Part shown: piece by piece, positions 22,271 to 33,616 of the stretch
Numbering within the stretch: position 1 is the stretch's first letter
How the letters are laid out: every line of letters starts with the position of its first letter
DNA from: Corythucha ciliata
Taxonomy: Eukaryota > Arthropoda > Insecta > Hemiptera > Tingidae
Length of the DNA stretch: 64,000 bases
Assembly: GCA_038030265.1 (NCBI GenBank)
Contig: CM075943.1
Location: 31,434,001-31,498,000 of the forward strand
Reading direction: 5' to 3'
Notes under the pieces: model-generated
Seen by the model: the letters and a program-made list of their open reading frames with translations, nothing else
Database searches by the model: none
What the model was told of the DNA's origin: nothing
Position numbers and translations under genes: made by a program

Positions 22271-23358
22271 GAAAATTATTGTCGTACCACTCGTGAGAGC
22301 AGCCGATTTACTAAACAAACTGGTGACTCACATTTCCATACATTTTTCCGACGCGATTTTCACCTCTTCGCCATTGGAAAGAAAAAAATTGAAATCAGTG
22401 GAAAAACTTCCTTATTTTGTAAGCTTTCCAATGATGTATTCACAATCGACTGAATGACTTTATTCTAGCTCACGACTTACGAGCACATGGCACAGACCTC
22501 AAGACAAGGCCACCCCTGTCTGACCGATAGACTGGGCGGTAGAGACACTTGGGGGAATTTTTTTCTAATCGGTTTTTGGTTCATGACTTAGTTCTGACTC
22601 TTAGAACCAGCAGCGCTCAAGTCTAATTTCTCTTTTTATTTCTGATTAGATGAAAATATCTATGGTGGTGTCTATGGGGGATAGAAGATACTAGAGCTGA
22701 ACGATAAGGCAATCAAGAGAGTCGTTTTTATTCGCAATTTCACGTGTTCGTTTGAACTTCGACTTCGAGTATTATTCGACTGCATGGCCATTCCTTGGAC
22801 GAGCTTTTCTATCCAATTTTTGGTAATTATGTAATCTGCGTGTTATATTTTTGAGTTGATTATGTCACTGAGAAAAGTAAATGCTAGGGGCCGGATGCGG
22901 GATTGAAGGAGGATTCTGCCAGTTACCTGATCAAAACCGATGGCGATGCGTCACAATTCGCAGGATAAGTCCTACGATCCGGCCTATATGTATGTATTTC
23001 GAATGGTATTACATCTATTTGTTTAATTTCGTTAAGTTCTGAATTAATTGGAAAGAAATACATTTCTCTTATTTTTTTAAATAATCGCGTATCTTTTTTC
23101 CCTTAAAAAGCCATTCGTTAGGAAACGTAAGGGCAGTCTCTTTCAGAGGAAGCACTATTTTTTTGCATGAAAACTTGACTATTTAATTAATATGTATCTT
23201 ATCTTATATATTTATTAAAATGGAAGCTCTTCCTCTCACTCGCACCCACGTTATTTCTCATATAGGAAAAGCACGGTGATATTCCTAATCCTAAGCATGT
23301 ATATGACTAACGAATTTGTGGGAGGCTTAGTAATAAATTAACTAATCACAGTAGGTAG
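22271..23358. other. No recognisable gene
   Basis: Anonymous AT-rich sequence; nothing supported. Confidence 0.35.
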
Positions 23359-24081
23359 TGTACCGATGTGCTACTACATTACTACAATAATAGAACGACA
23401 GATGGGAAAATAAAAACAATTAATCAGTACCGTTTTGGAATTTGATGCGAGTGTGGATTTTTAAAAAAGCTCGGCCACGGAGTACTCGCTGTGCACTAAT
23501 TATTGCGTCGTGACAAAAAGGAAATTTCAACACAACAACTCCGGCGTGTGATACACCAGAATTCTCCTCAACAAAACCGTCGAAGAAATTAACAAAATGG
23601 AAATTTCAATACAACGACTCCGGTGTGTGACACAACGGAATTCTCCTCAACAAAACCGTCGAAGAAATCACTAAGATCTACGGATACGTCGACACTTTGG
23701 AGTTCAACCCCTTTCTTCACATCCTTCACGTCTCGATGACCGAAGACCGGATTTTTATGAAAGAAAGTTTTCAATCATTTTTAAAAATATAAAATAATAA
23801 TTACAAATTAACAGTAATTTCCCTTTCAGCTTTTTTTTATAACATCAAATTACTTGTATACACCGGAAACGATACATTGGCGCCCGAACAGGGACGCCGG
23901 AGTTGTTGTGTTGAAATTTCCTTTTTGTCACGACGTAATAATTAGTGCACAGCGAGTACTCCGTGGCCAAGCTCTTTTAAAAATCCACACTCGCATCAAA
24001 TTCCAAAACGGAACTGATTAATTGTTTTTATTTTCCCATCTGTCGTTCTTTTATAGTAGTAATGTAGAAGCACATCGGTAC
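23359..24081. repeat. Inverted repeat enclosing an LTR-element primer site
   Basis: Arms at about 23,359-23,547 and 23,895-24,081 are inverted copies. Between them lie a tandem pair of about 73-bp repeats (about 23,520-23,594 and 23,595-23,670, sharing ATTCTCCTCAACAAAACCGT) and an AT-rich segment that ends directly at a primer binding site. If the site is genuine, the arms are two copies of the element's leader in opposite orientation and the centre contains LTR-like sequence. This is a rearranged LTR retroelement remnant with no coding part. Confidence 0.6.
23878..23895 (+). promoter_or_regulatory. Retroelement primer binding site, tRNA-Lys type
   Basis: TGGCGCCCGAACAGGGAC is an 18-nt match to the sequence complementary to the 3' end of tRNA-Lys3, the standard primer site of many retroviruses and some LTR retrotransposons. 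It would prime minus-strand DNA synthesis, and the LTR should lie just upstream. No gag or pol follows, because the leader continues into the inverted arm. Confidence 0.7.
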
Positions 24082-24084
24082 AGT

Positions 24085-24330
24085 AGTACAATAAATGTGT
24101 TTTTCGCTACTACGAGGGTTAGTAGGTAATGCATGCATAAAGCTATAGCCCTGTAGGAGCCTACATTGTCTGTCTTCCCTCGTTGAGGTACGTCAAAAAC
24201 GAACCGGTTTCGGCTGGCCGCCATCTTCAAAGTACAACTGAAACTCAACAACAACTGAGTTTCAGTTGTTCTTCCATACGCTGAAGATGGCGACCAGCCG
24301 AAACCGGATCGTTTCGCACCTCAACGAAGT
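24085..24330. mobile_element. Second Penelope-type terminal hairpin
   Basis: This is the same family as 12,085-12,360: a CTACGAGGGTTAGTAGG flank, inverted arms with CGAAACCGG blocks, and a centre at about 24,250. The right arm (24,276-24,316) has the CTGAAGA core and a GGC/GCC stem II but an altered cleavage triplet. The left arm (24,194-24,233, minus strand) has a mutated first core base. Both copies look decayed relative to the hammerhead consensus. Confidence 0.55.
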
Positions 24331-24494
24331 GCTCACATTATGTAGTTTACAGCGTATAATCCTCTCAGATTTTATCTGATCCCGCTATGGTACCGTCATG
24401 GCGTGAAAGGCAACGGTAAAAATGCGTTTGAGCCAACTTTGCAGTCGACCTCCTTTGATAGCACCTGACAGTTTATCGATACAAAAATGATTAA

Positions 24495-24642
24495 GGCCCA
24501 TTTTCACCAACAAAATTGATCTCGTTTAACTTTGATCGTGATTAGTTGCCAATAGCGACCCATATGAATTTTGATACAAGTGTTTACATTGTAATCGTGA
24601 TTAGTTGTTGATCTTGGTTTAAGAAGTTGGTGAAATCGGGCC
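24495..24642. mobile_element. PIF/Harbinger-like MITE, family A copy 1
   Basis: A 148-bp element starting GGCCCATTTTCACCAACAAA and ending in the complementary GGTGAAATCGGGCC, with TAA directly on both sides as the target duplication. Three more copies lie at 34.7, 51.1 and 61.3 kb. GG-starting termini and a 3-bp T-A target duplication are typical of PIF/Harbinger (Tourist-like) MITEs. Confidence 0.8.
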
Positions 24643-27600
24643 TAATAGTTTGAAGGAGGGCTGGTGCTATGGGCTATCGCGTATGTGTACTTGTAGTAAA
24701 TGAGGTATCCTTCGAAAACATAAAAATAAACAAACTAAATTGATAAATTTCCAAGGTTAAACTTTTGATAGGTTAAGGTGCCGCAGATATTCGGCCATTA
24801 CTGTTTTTCACCTACGTCACGCGAGCAATCACAGCCGCCTTTGCGCTGAACCCAGTACATTATTAATTGTTATCGGATCGTGATTTTTGAGAATGTATAA
24901 ACTTCAATTTTAAAATTAACTTGCTCTGCTGCTCTGATGTGAGCAATCGGGAGTAAAGGACTGCTGTTGACGTCAGTCCCCACCGAGGGGGAGGACGCCT
25001 GAGGGGCCGTGGGAAATCTGCGGCATTTATAGAAGAGTTTAGTCACCTTGATGAATTCCCTTTCCCGATCCCTCTTTTTCCCCCAATGCAATGTCCTTTG
25101 TTCAAGCTCCTAGTTCTTGAGGGGACTGACAACGTGGAAATCTCCATCGATGATTTCTTCATATTTATCAGCAGCAATGAGCAATCCGATCCACTTATGA
25201 CGATCACTTCAACTGACCATAATAAGCTTTGGTTAGCTTTTGAGGCCTATACATTATTTTGTCAAGCCTTCTTGTTTGTATATCGTAGTTAATGTTGAAT
25301 GGTCCATTCTCTTTTCTCGCTTCTGAATAGCTTACAATTAAGCCGATTGTTGCAGGAGGGGGAGGTTCAAAGGATGTTAGATAGAGCAAAAGTTCATAAG
25401 ATCGGCATTCAATTTATTCCCACTGGAGGTATTTAATGAAAAAATACCCTGGGGTTATGAAGTGCAATGTAATTGAAATTTAAGGCCAAAAATGCTTACC
25501 TTCGCATCACCCATCGGCCACGTTAAAGATGAAAACACTTGGTTTTATTATCCTTTTAATTTTACGCTTATTATCCCTACTGAACAACATTTATTTAACA
25601 AAATCCCGACTTGAGGGGTATGTACCAGCAATGAGTTTTTTTCATAATAAAACATCAAGAATACAACAGATCTTCTCATGAATAGGCAAGGCAATTGGAG
25701 AAAAGTTTAGTCGTAATCGTATTCAATGTTTTTGGTTGCTTGAACAAGAAAGCTCTTTTGCAAATTTTGCCTTAATCTTACCCTTCGATGGAAACTGGAG
25801 AAGTTATGAAAATTTAACTAATTATTGATCAAACCCCTTCATTGCAAAGAAAAAAAAACCGCGCTAATTGTCTGGTATAGCCTTCAAATGTTAATCTCGC
25901 GACGGATTTAGACGCCAGGGGAGGGGGGAATGCAAGTTGTAATAATGGGACTTTTCGTTCGATATCCTCAAATGTTTTTGAAACTCTGGATATTCAGGGG
26001 AAATGTTGAACGTATAATTTGAAGAGTGGCAAGTTATGAATAACAGTACAGTACAGAATCATATCGCACAATTTACCTTCAAAAACATACACAACTTTTT
26101 GTTTTATTCTTGAGAGATACAATGGAAAAAAGTTCGCCATTTTTCAGTATGTTGGAAGACATCAGTGCGAAAAATTGGGCTGCATGGTTTTGATCACCAT
26201 GAGAATAATTAATCGCTGTTGTGCATTAGAAACATGATCTTAGGAATGTTCAAGACCGCCCCGCCTCAACGCTGCCACTACGCACAGTCGAAGACAATTT
26301 TCGTCTTTTAAATTTGATGAAGCGTCTTGGTCGATATTTTCTCATTCTTCCGCGTACTGCCTCCATGTCTTTTACATTTGCTTGAAGCGCCAAAATTAAA
26401 AGTTCTTACAAGGCATTTGTCACCCAGAGATGGACTTTAAATGAATACCTGTCAACTGAAGCATTTTGAGAATTGAAAAATGCAAGCATTCTTGTCCAAA
26501 AAAAGGCGGAACGATTTCACAATAATTCTTAAATTAAAATCAAGGCCAAGAAAGCATTACGATTAATTTGAACTGTCTTATTGCGCCGAATCTCACGCTA
26601 ATGAACTCTTAATTCCTTCCTTGCTCCCGGCCTCGGCGATTGAAGAAGAGAGATTGATGGTTTCTTCAAGTTCTTCTAGCATGCATGGCTGCCCCGCTCG
26701 GAGAAATAATATATAATTCACTGCTCCATAACTACCGACTACGTACCATCTTACAAGGAGTTTTCGAAGGAAATCTATTCGGCGTGCTTGTATAAGTTCG
26801 AAGAGAGAAGTAATGTATTCTATACTTGGTAAAAGGCGAACCATTAGCATATCAAGTGTAGCGAGGAAGGTACCAGGGAACCCTCCTCCCCCACCACCAC
26901 ACCACTCATCGTTATTTCACTCACAGTCATGAAAAATCACCCCTGAATATCTTGAACGTTGATATAGGCTGTACGAGACATACGGTGCCTTTGAGTTCCA
27001 TACAACTTTATTCTTTGCCTCATATTCAATCACACGTGTCTATTGCACTCATCCCTTGTGGTGTAATCGTGAGGGTAAACGTTTTTTCTAATTTACAAAG
27101 AAAGCCAGCTGCCAGCAGTTTGGAACCTGATATTTTTCATTGTAGAGTTCAGAATATCTTCGTAAATCTATAAAAACTCGTGTTACTCTCGGTTTGAAGC
27201 TCGACCCCATAGCACAAAAACTATGTAAGCACAGCCGTAACTATATGCAGCAGGCATGGTTGTTCACCGGGAGTTTAGTACCTATAGGTACATATAATTT
27301 TATACAAACGGCACAGAAAGAAACGGAAACGAAAAAGAGGATAAAACAAATGCAAGAGGTCGATGATCCTTCTGTAACGTTAATAATGCGTAATGCCGAA
27401 GTTTTAACTTAATTTGAACGTAATTTGTTCGCTATTCACAAAGTACTGACTTGGTTGAAATCATTCCTTTCCTTGCTTTTTGCTAAACGTTAATCCTCTC
27501 CGGTAAACTTCGGAATGAGACGATGAGTGAAGCTTGAATTGATGTCGTTGGGAGCGTTGAGCAAAGGAGCCACAGAACTCGCGGAATGGCCACACTGCAA

Positions 27601-27735
27601 TGTTTTACACCCAGTCTGCACAGGAGACCCGCATCACGCTCGGGCCGTTTTGACATTTCAAAATGCGCGAGGCCCTGCCCGCCAAGTTTTCTAATTTAAT
27701 TTGGGCACTCATCGCGACATAATTTTAAAGTTATA
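24643..27735. other. No recognisable gene over 3 kb
   Basis: No supported coding sequence. A stretch at about 25,000-25,060 (inverted) shares AAGGTGACTAAACT and TGCCGCAGATTTCCC with a repeat at 49,755-49,890. The other frames carry no motif. Confidence 0.35.
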
Positions 27736-27870
27736 GGTCCGTTCCATTGTTTAGTGAGTGCTACACTTTTGAAGAAAATCATCTGGTTTCATTCGATTTT
27801 TCAGAATAAGTGAATGAAATCACATGGTTTTCTACACTAGTGTAGCTAGTGCAAAACAATGGAACGGACC
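27736..27870. mobile_element. MITE with GGTCCGTTCCATTGTTT termini
   Basis: Inverted ends GGTCCGTTCCATTGTTT and AAACAATGGAACGGACC enclose a 135-bp element. The inner arms also pair in part (GTGCTACA/TGTAGC-type). The flanks are ATA and TAA, so the 3-bp duplication is imperfect. The pattern fits the Harbinger-like MITEs of this window. Confidence 0.65.
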
Positions 27871-28124
27871 TAATGTGTCGTGAGAGAATATTATTGGGGA
27901 AATTATTTAATTCTCGTATGGGGTTTGTAGCCAAAACTGCTGCAAAACTGAGAATTTGCAGCTGATTTGACTGCTGCAATTCCCTTACGAGCGTAACTAT
28001 TCCGCATCGGATTTAATATCGAAAAGTCACCTGCCTACCTGTTCTGTAACTCGCGAATAGGGGGGCTGATTTAATTGCTTTTCAAATAAAATGAATGAAA
28101 TCCGATGGGAATTCGATTAGGAAT

Positions 28125-28321
28125 AAAGGGGTCCATACGCACGTACAATATTATTGCACAAACTAGTTTGCGCAATATTTCGTTTCCAGAAGTTTACAGA
28201 ATAAAACTGAGCTGTACATTATATTGCGTAACCCATCAATACAACCCACAAACGTTCAATTTTATTGTACAACCCCTAGTTTGCTAGTTTACAATATTTA
28301 TTGTACGTGTATGGGCCGCTT
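28125..28321. mobile_element. MITE with TACGTACAATA-type termini
   Basis: The left end GGGTCCATACGCACGTACAA and right end TTGTACGTGTATGGGCC are inverted repeats with mismatches around about 200 bp. Flanks are TAA-like. It has no coding capacity. Confidence 0.55.
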
Positions 28322-28433
28322 AAAAGTTACAGAATCACCTCCTTAGTATTTTCTGTTTGTTTGTTTTGATATTTCTATTTTCCCGTTGCCAAATCAATGA
28401 ACTTGCTTCATTGTTAGTGATGGAGACACATAA

Positions 28434-28665
28434 AGGGCACTTTCACACTTGAGATTCCGGTATCCGATTCCCGAATCGAGGATACTAAAAATACAATACG
28501 GCAAACGCGCTCATTCACACAATCACCTGAAGATTCCGGTATCGGATACTAAAAGTATGCGATTCCGGAATTCAAGTGTGAAGTGAAAGAGCGTCTTGTC
28601 TATAGTGTATTTTTGTATCCTCGATACGGGAATCGGGTACCGGAATCTCAAGTGTGAAAACGGCC
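28434..28665. mobile_element. MITE with CACACTTGAGATTCCGG-type termini
   Basis: Inverted ends TTTCACACTTGAGATTCCGG and its complement surround internal CGATTCCCGAATCG-type pairings, giving a long hairpin of about 232 bp. A truncated copy lies at about 44,688-44,743, immediately next to another MITE. TAA flanks the right side. Confidence 0.65.
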
Positions 28666-28896
28666 TAAGGGTCGTTTAACACATACGCCGTCCACGTAAG
28701 CACCACGATGACGCCGCTTTCTGCTCGAGCCACGTCAATAGCGCTCATGAGTAAAGGAATACGCAGTACCGACGCGGCAGCCAAAACCGCGCCGCGCGAC
28801 GAATGAATGAATGAATTTTTATTGAGCAACGATGAAAATGCGCTAAAGAATGCCATTTAGTGGTTACAATTGAGAAAATGTCAATTCGCGGTTTTT

Positions 28897-28996
28897 GGGG
28901 GCAACTTATAGTGACTAAAGAAGAGAAAAATCACTAATTCATGGCTAACAACAGTGAAACAAAATCGCTAATATGGAACTTGCGTGGGTCAAAAAG
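28897..28996. repeat. Direct repeat, copy 1 of a 100-bp unit
   Basis: About 100 bases starting GGGGGCAACTTATAGTGACT are repeated almost identically at 29,751-29,850. A second short block (GGGGTCACGGGCTGCCAGAT) occurs at about 29,151 and 29,707, in reversed order relative to the first block. This indicates a local rearrangement. The second copy lies inside the TIR element at 29,481-30,365. Confidence 0.7.
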
Positions 28997-29480
28997 TTGG
29001 ATAAAAATGTATTGCTGACTGAAAATCTGAAAATGAGTTATCTTGAGTTAAATTCTTTTTCAAATTAGCGACTAATTAGCAGTAAAAAATCATTATTTCT
29101 TATGCCCAAGAAAACGTTTTCTGATTGGGTGAACACCAGTGACGTACATTGGGGTCACGGGCTGCCAGATAAAGCTTTTTCAATTCTGCCACCAGATCGT
29201 GTGAGTTCTGCTACCATTGGTTAACTCCCCCACCCATCCCCCCACCAATCCCCCCATTGGTTGGCCCCACCACAGCTCGAAAAAGACCAAGTGCTGACCA
29301 AAAATTAAAAAATTACTGTACTCTTATGAACTTAGGAAGATTCAATCGGGCGCTTCAGTTAAGCAATCACGTCACACGGGTCACATTCAAATTGTGGAGG
29401 CCAAACATAAGCGAATCATTTTTTTTTTTAAAGAAATATTTTTACTTCCATTCGCATTCCCCCCATTCTCATTCAGTTTA

Positions 29481-30365
29481 GGCCCGGTGCACACTTGCGT
29501 TTTTTTAAGCTGCGGTGCCTAGGCTAAGGCACTATAAAACACGAGTACTGCAACACGAAAATCGGCGCCATACTTGGTCCCTCATATGACTATAATTATC
29601 ACCTGATCTCATTGACAAGTAGGATATTATTATTTATTTCGACCGCGTTTGTTTGCTGTTACGATGACAATTTTGTCATTCATGATAATTGTGTTTACCC
29701 TAACGACTGGGGGTCACGGGCTGCCAGATAAAGCAGTTTGTATAAGTTTTTGGGGGCAACTTATAGTGACTAAAGAAGAGAAAAATCACTAATTCATGGC
29801 TAACAACAGTGAAACAAAATCGCTAATATGGAACTTGCGTGGGTCAAAACCGGAGAGGGACCAAATATGGCGCTGAAATCCGTGTTGCAGTACCTGTGTT
29901 TTAAAGGTTCTCTAGCCGCGGCAGCGGTCGATTTGTGGCACATTTCGCCTAGCAACATCAATTCATGGCATTGAAAAATGCAACAGAGACCTCTTTTAAC
30001 ACACGAAATGTGAAGCTCTGATGAACCTTTGTACCTTTTAAACCACTTTTGACCCAAAGAAAGGTCCTAATCACTAACTAATTGACAATATTATAATTAA
30101 GGACTAATATATTCCAAGATATGTAGCTTTGGCTATACCAACGCCAATTCATCTCTAATAAGTGTGTAAAGAGCGTCAATCGAGTGGATATACATTTGGA
30201 AATTCGAGTTCCCTCCAACTAATTATTTAAAAGTGGTGCCGCGACTAGAAAAACCGCATGTGTGCATTGCTTCATAGCAACTAATGTATTTTAAGAAAAT
30301 ACAGACCGCCAGAGCGGTGCCGCCGCCGCGCCGCAGCGTGGAAAAACGCAAGTGTGCACTGGGCC
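29481..30365. mobile_element. 885-bp non-autonomous TIR element, TTA target duplication
   Basis: The left end GGCCCGGTGCACACTTGCGT and the right end (complement of the same, ...GTGCACTGGGCC) form about 30-bp terminal inverted repeats. TTA lies directly outside both ends (29,478-29,480 and 30,366-30,368). This fits PIF/Harbinger-type insertion. No transposase remains. The interior contains copy 2 of a direct repeat also found outside the element. Confidence 0.75.
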
Positions 30366-31177
30366 TTAGACTCAACTAAAAATTAGGTATGGTATTCACG
30401 TCAACCTTCGTACTGTTTGTAGTTTTGTACTTTCGTTGTTGCTAAGGTCTGTTGTTAAGGAAATCGAAATTGGAATCATTTATCTCGTTCAATTCGTTGG
30501 GGCATAGCATTGGAGGCATTTTAAACTCATTCATTTGAAACTTGATTTCCCTGGTAACAAGCATCTCACTACGAAAGTACAAACTTTTTTTTTTGTAGGT
30601 GTAGGTTACACAAGGGTTACTTTATCACGATTCACATGGGATTGCATGGGTTACATCCAGAAAACAGTCCAACAAAAGAAACCTCTTTGGCCCCGTTGTC
30701 GGCCTCCCCGGTTTATATCAACAAAGATGATACATGTTAGGAACGAAGGATGGCAGCCAGAGCAGGGTTTCTTAATGCCTACCTGCCTAGTACTTGTGGC
30801 TTGAAATCAGGGTTGGAATGTTTAAAACAAGTCGTTTTAAACACTTGTTTTAAACATGTTCAAAACAAAATGCTCGTGTTTTTTATGATTAAAACACTTG
30901 AGCGCTTAAAACGTTTAAAATGTGTTTTTTTTTTTAACCATTAAAATCACATAAAAAACAGTAAGAAAATTAGCCTTTGGGTCCTCTCACGTCGTCAGAA
31001 AAGTCAACGTTTCCTCAGAAGCCAGCCGGCCAGTCTAGAGAAAACGGAAGGACAGAGAAGAGGCTGATTCACCTCGATATGAACGAAAAGCAGTGGAGGC
31101 ATTGCAAGTTCTTTCTTCAGCCATTTTTAAAAATAATAGTCATCTAAAATTTCGTGCAAGGCATTTTCTTTCTCTAA

Positions 31178-31716
31178 GGCCCTATTCACAAGCTCTATGT
31201 TTGTGTTGTGTGGTGTCTATGCAACCTATAAGAATGCTTCATTTTTCGAGGGAGTAAATTTTTTTTGCTGCATAGACTCCACAGAACGTAAACATAGAGC
31301 TTGTAAACGGGGCCTAAAGGCCAGTTTACAAGCTCTATGTTAGCGTTGTGTGGAGTCTATGCAACCAAACAAATTATGTATAATTATAGGTTGCACAGAC
31401 ACCACACAACACAAGCATAGAGCTTGAGAACGGGCCTTAAAGCCGGATACACACATGCGGTACTTGCCAAGTAACGAACAACACATTTTTGAAATTCTGG
31501 TTTTTAGGCAATTGCTAGAAATTGATTGAATATTTTGAAAGTTACTTGGCAAGTACCGCATGTGTGTATCCGGCTTTTAAAGGCCCGTTCACAATCTCTA
31601 TGTTTGTGTTGTGTGGAGTCTATGCAACCAAACAAATTCATTCCCTCGAAAAATGAAGTATTTTGATAGGTTACATAGACACCACACGAAAAAAACATAG
31701 AGCTTGTTAACAGGCC
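31178..31716. repeat. Tandem row of four hairpin MITEs
   Basis: Four consecutive hairpins lie nearly end to end: 31,178-31,314, 31,319-31,436, 31,442-31,574 and 31,582-31,716. Numbers 1, 2 and 4 are one family, with ends GGCC...CACAAGCTCTATGTTTGTG and its complement. Number 3 is a different hairpin with GCCGGATACACACATGCGG ends. The first is flanked by TAA on both sides, matching a 3-bp Harbinger-like duplication. Confidence 0.8.
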
Positions 31717-31735
31717 TTAAAAGGAAGGGGAATCA

Positions 31736-31882
31736 GGCCTGGGGGTCCATTCTCCAACAACAAGCAATATTTTTTTCGCCAGCCATGTGTCTATTTCATT
31801 CATTTACTTTTTCAGAAAATTAATGAAATAAACATCTGACTGCGAAAAAGCTATTGCTTCGGAGTTAGAGAATAGGCCCCCT
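31736..31882. mobile_element. Imperfect hairpin MITE
   Basis: Left GGCCTGGGGGTCCATTCTCC and right GAGAATAGGCCCCC are imperfect inverted ends. The interior pairs partly (TATTTCATTCATTTAC with TTAATGAAATAAA). It sits directly after the row of four hairpins, inside the same hAT-like element. Confidence 0.5.
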
Positions 31883-32649
31883 GAGCTCGGGTCGGGTTTA
31901 AAGTTCCGTTTAACACTAAGCTGAGCTTAAGAGCTTAAACCTCAATCAGAATTTCGAATTTTGAATAGTTGTTCCTGTGTTGCAATTGATGAAGGTGTTG
32001 GGTTTCTACCTGAACGCCCATGAAGGCAAAGGTACGCAGTGCGTCCACCCTAAAATTTGAATAGTAAAAACTTTAATTTATTTCCTTGCTTTCATGTCAA
32101 GATTTTCAAATATTACCGAGTGTCGGTCCAAACATTCAACCGCGTTTTCATCTCACCTATCCTCATATTAAATCACATCCCTTATCCAAACCCAAATGGA
32201 CGGGTGTTGCTCAACGATAGCGATCGAGTGCCACACCGCCCGAGTATGACAGGCCTATGCGTGTTTGCATTCGTGGTTTCCACATTCCCGTCAACAAGAT
32301 GCGGCCAATTTCTAGCCACGAATACGAATTTTATTTCGCTGCATGCGGAATTTACAAACCGCATGCACACACTTCACTGTGACACTTGAGCGGACATCTG
32401 GGATCATTTTCTACTTCCCGCTAATCCTAGTTGTCAGCAAAATATCGAATACTGTTAGTATGAGACAGTTTTTATTTTTAAATAGCTGTTTTAAAACATG
32501 TTTTTAATTGTTTAAAACTTGTTTTAAATTGTTTTTAAACAAATAATTCAAAAAGATGTTTTAAACAAAAAAACAAGTTTTAAACATTAAAAACATTCTG
32601 TTTGTTCAAAATAGAAAAAAACATGTTTTTTAACAACCCTGCTTGAAAT

Positions 32650-33349
32650 TCCCAACTTTTTCCAATTCTGCTACATCTTGGCGTAGCAGACAACTTGTCC
32701 TGCTACCTGCTACACAGGAGTCAAATTATGCTACGCGTAGCAGAATTCTGCTACGTCTGGCAGCCCTGGCGTCGACCCGTCCCTCACATCCAGTGCTTTT
32801 ACATGCTTTTCGACGTCGTTTGCATTGATTTTATTCGGATATTTATGTTTAACGTGAAAAGAAAAATAATGTTGATGTTCCACAAGCCAATGCCGCAAGC
32901 TCATATTTATAAAATTGCTTTGAGGCAAGTACGCAACCTAGCAATAACCTTCTCTCTCATGCTTCTTGATTGAGTTGATTTCCATTGCTGTTTTTCTGCT
33001 TGTTCCTCGTGTGTCTGTGTTCCGATTTTTCCAGATTTCCTTATTTTCTTGTGCGTATTTTCTTTGGCTCCCAATTCCTGTCATGTGTTATTTTCCGAAC
33101 GCCTGTCTTTCGCTCTGTTTCCTCGACACCTTCATACCTTCAACGAGTCCTAGATGAGCTGTTTGTTTTACTCGACTTCCCTTCACTCCTTAAGATTTTG
33201 AGAATTTATTTCTTGATATCTGATGTAAATATCCCACTCGTTTCGCTCAGTACTACTTGGTACGCTTATGAAAGCGTGGTTGGTTGATTTTTCTTTCCGA
33301 AAAACAAATTCTTCTCTCCTTTCTTTCCGGTCTTCGCTTTTTAGTGACA
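32650..33349. other. Residual TIR-like CTGCTACG repeats; no gene
   Basis: GTAGCAGAATTCTGCTACG at about 32,730-32,760 ends in CCAGCCCTG, like the terminus of a hAT-type element, but no matching partner was identified. The remaining frames have no motif. Confidence 0.35.
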
Positions 33350-33616
33350 ATGAATATGCAAAAGAATTATAAATCTTGTTTTGTGCTACAATGTAAAAAC
33401 ACTACTTTTTCGATTCCCGATAAATTGTTTATTGTTTTACGAAAATTCGCTGTACCCAAAGGCTTGCTCTACAGAAATTCGATGACCACAAAAACTTCTC
33501 CGTCTTCTAAGCTTTCTTTTGGCGTGTCCACATTTAATGTTACTACTGACGTTACTCGGACAAATTTTGGAGTTCACGTAAATTTATGGAAAAAATTCCA
33601 GATTTCTGGGTGTTGA
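33350..33616 (+). pseudogene. Degraded THAP-type zinc-finger fragment
   Basis: The reading KSCFVLQCKNTTFSIPDKLFI fits, apart from length limits, the start of a THAP domain (C-x4-C spacing, N-T-T, then P-D-K-x-F). A later HFNV-like or FNVTTDV stretch resembles the domain's end, but it lies after apparent frameshifts. The expected tryptophan and histidine pattern is not intact. THAP domains occur in P-element transposases and host regulators; a transposase remnant is the more likely source. Confidence 0.45.

Larger units (their letters stand above)
30808..32641. mobile_element. hAT-like non-autonomous element, 8-bp TSD CTTGAAAT
   Basis: The element starts CAGGGTTGGAATG and ends ...TAACAACCCTG, with the 8-bp direct repeat CTTGAAAT at 30,800-30,807 and 32,642-32,649. 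CAGG/CCTG ends plus an 8-bp duplication are the hAT signature. Both subterminal regions are packed with GTTTTAAAC-like palindromic repeats, possible transposase binding sites. The interior has no transposase but has a row of four hairpin MITEs. Confidence 0.8.

Noticed and set aside
31178..31716. Hairpin row as a CRISPR array
   Set aside because: Units are long inverted repeats from eukaryotic MITEs, not short direct repeats with spacers.
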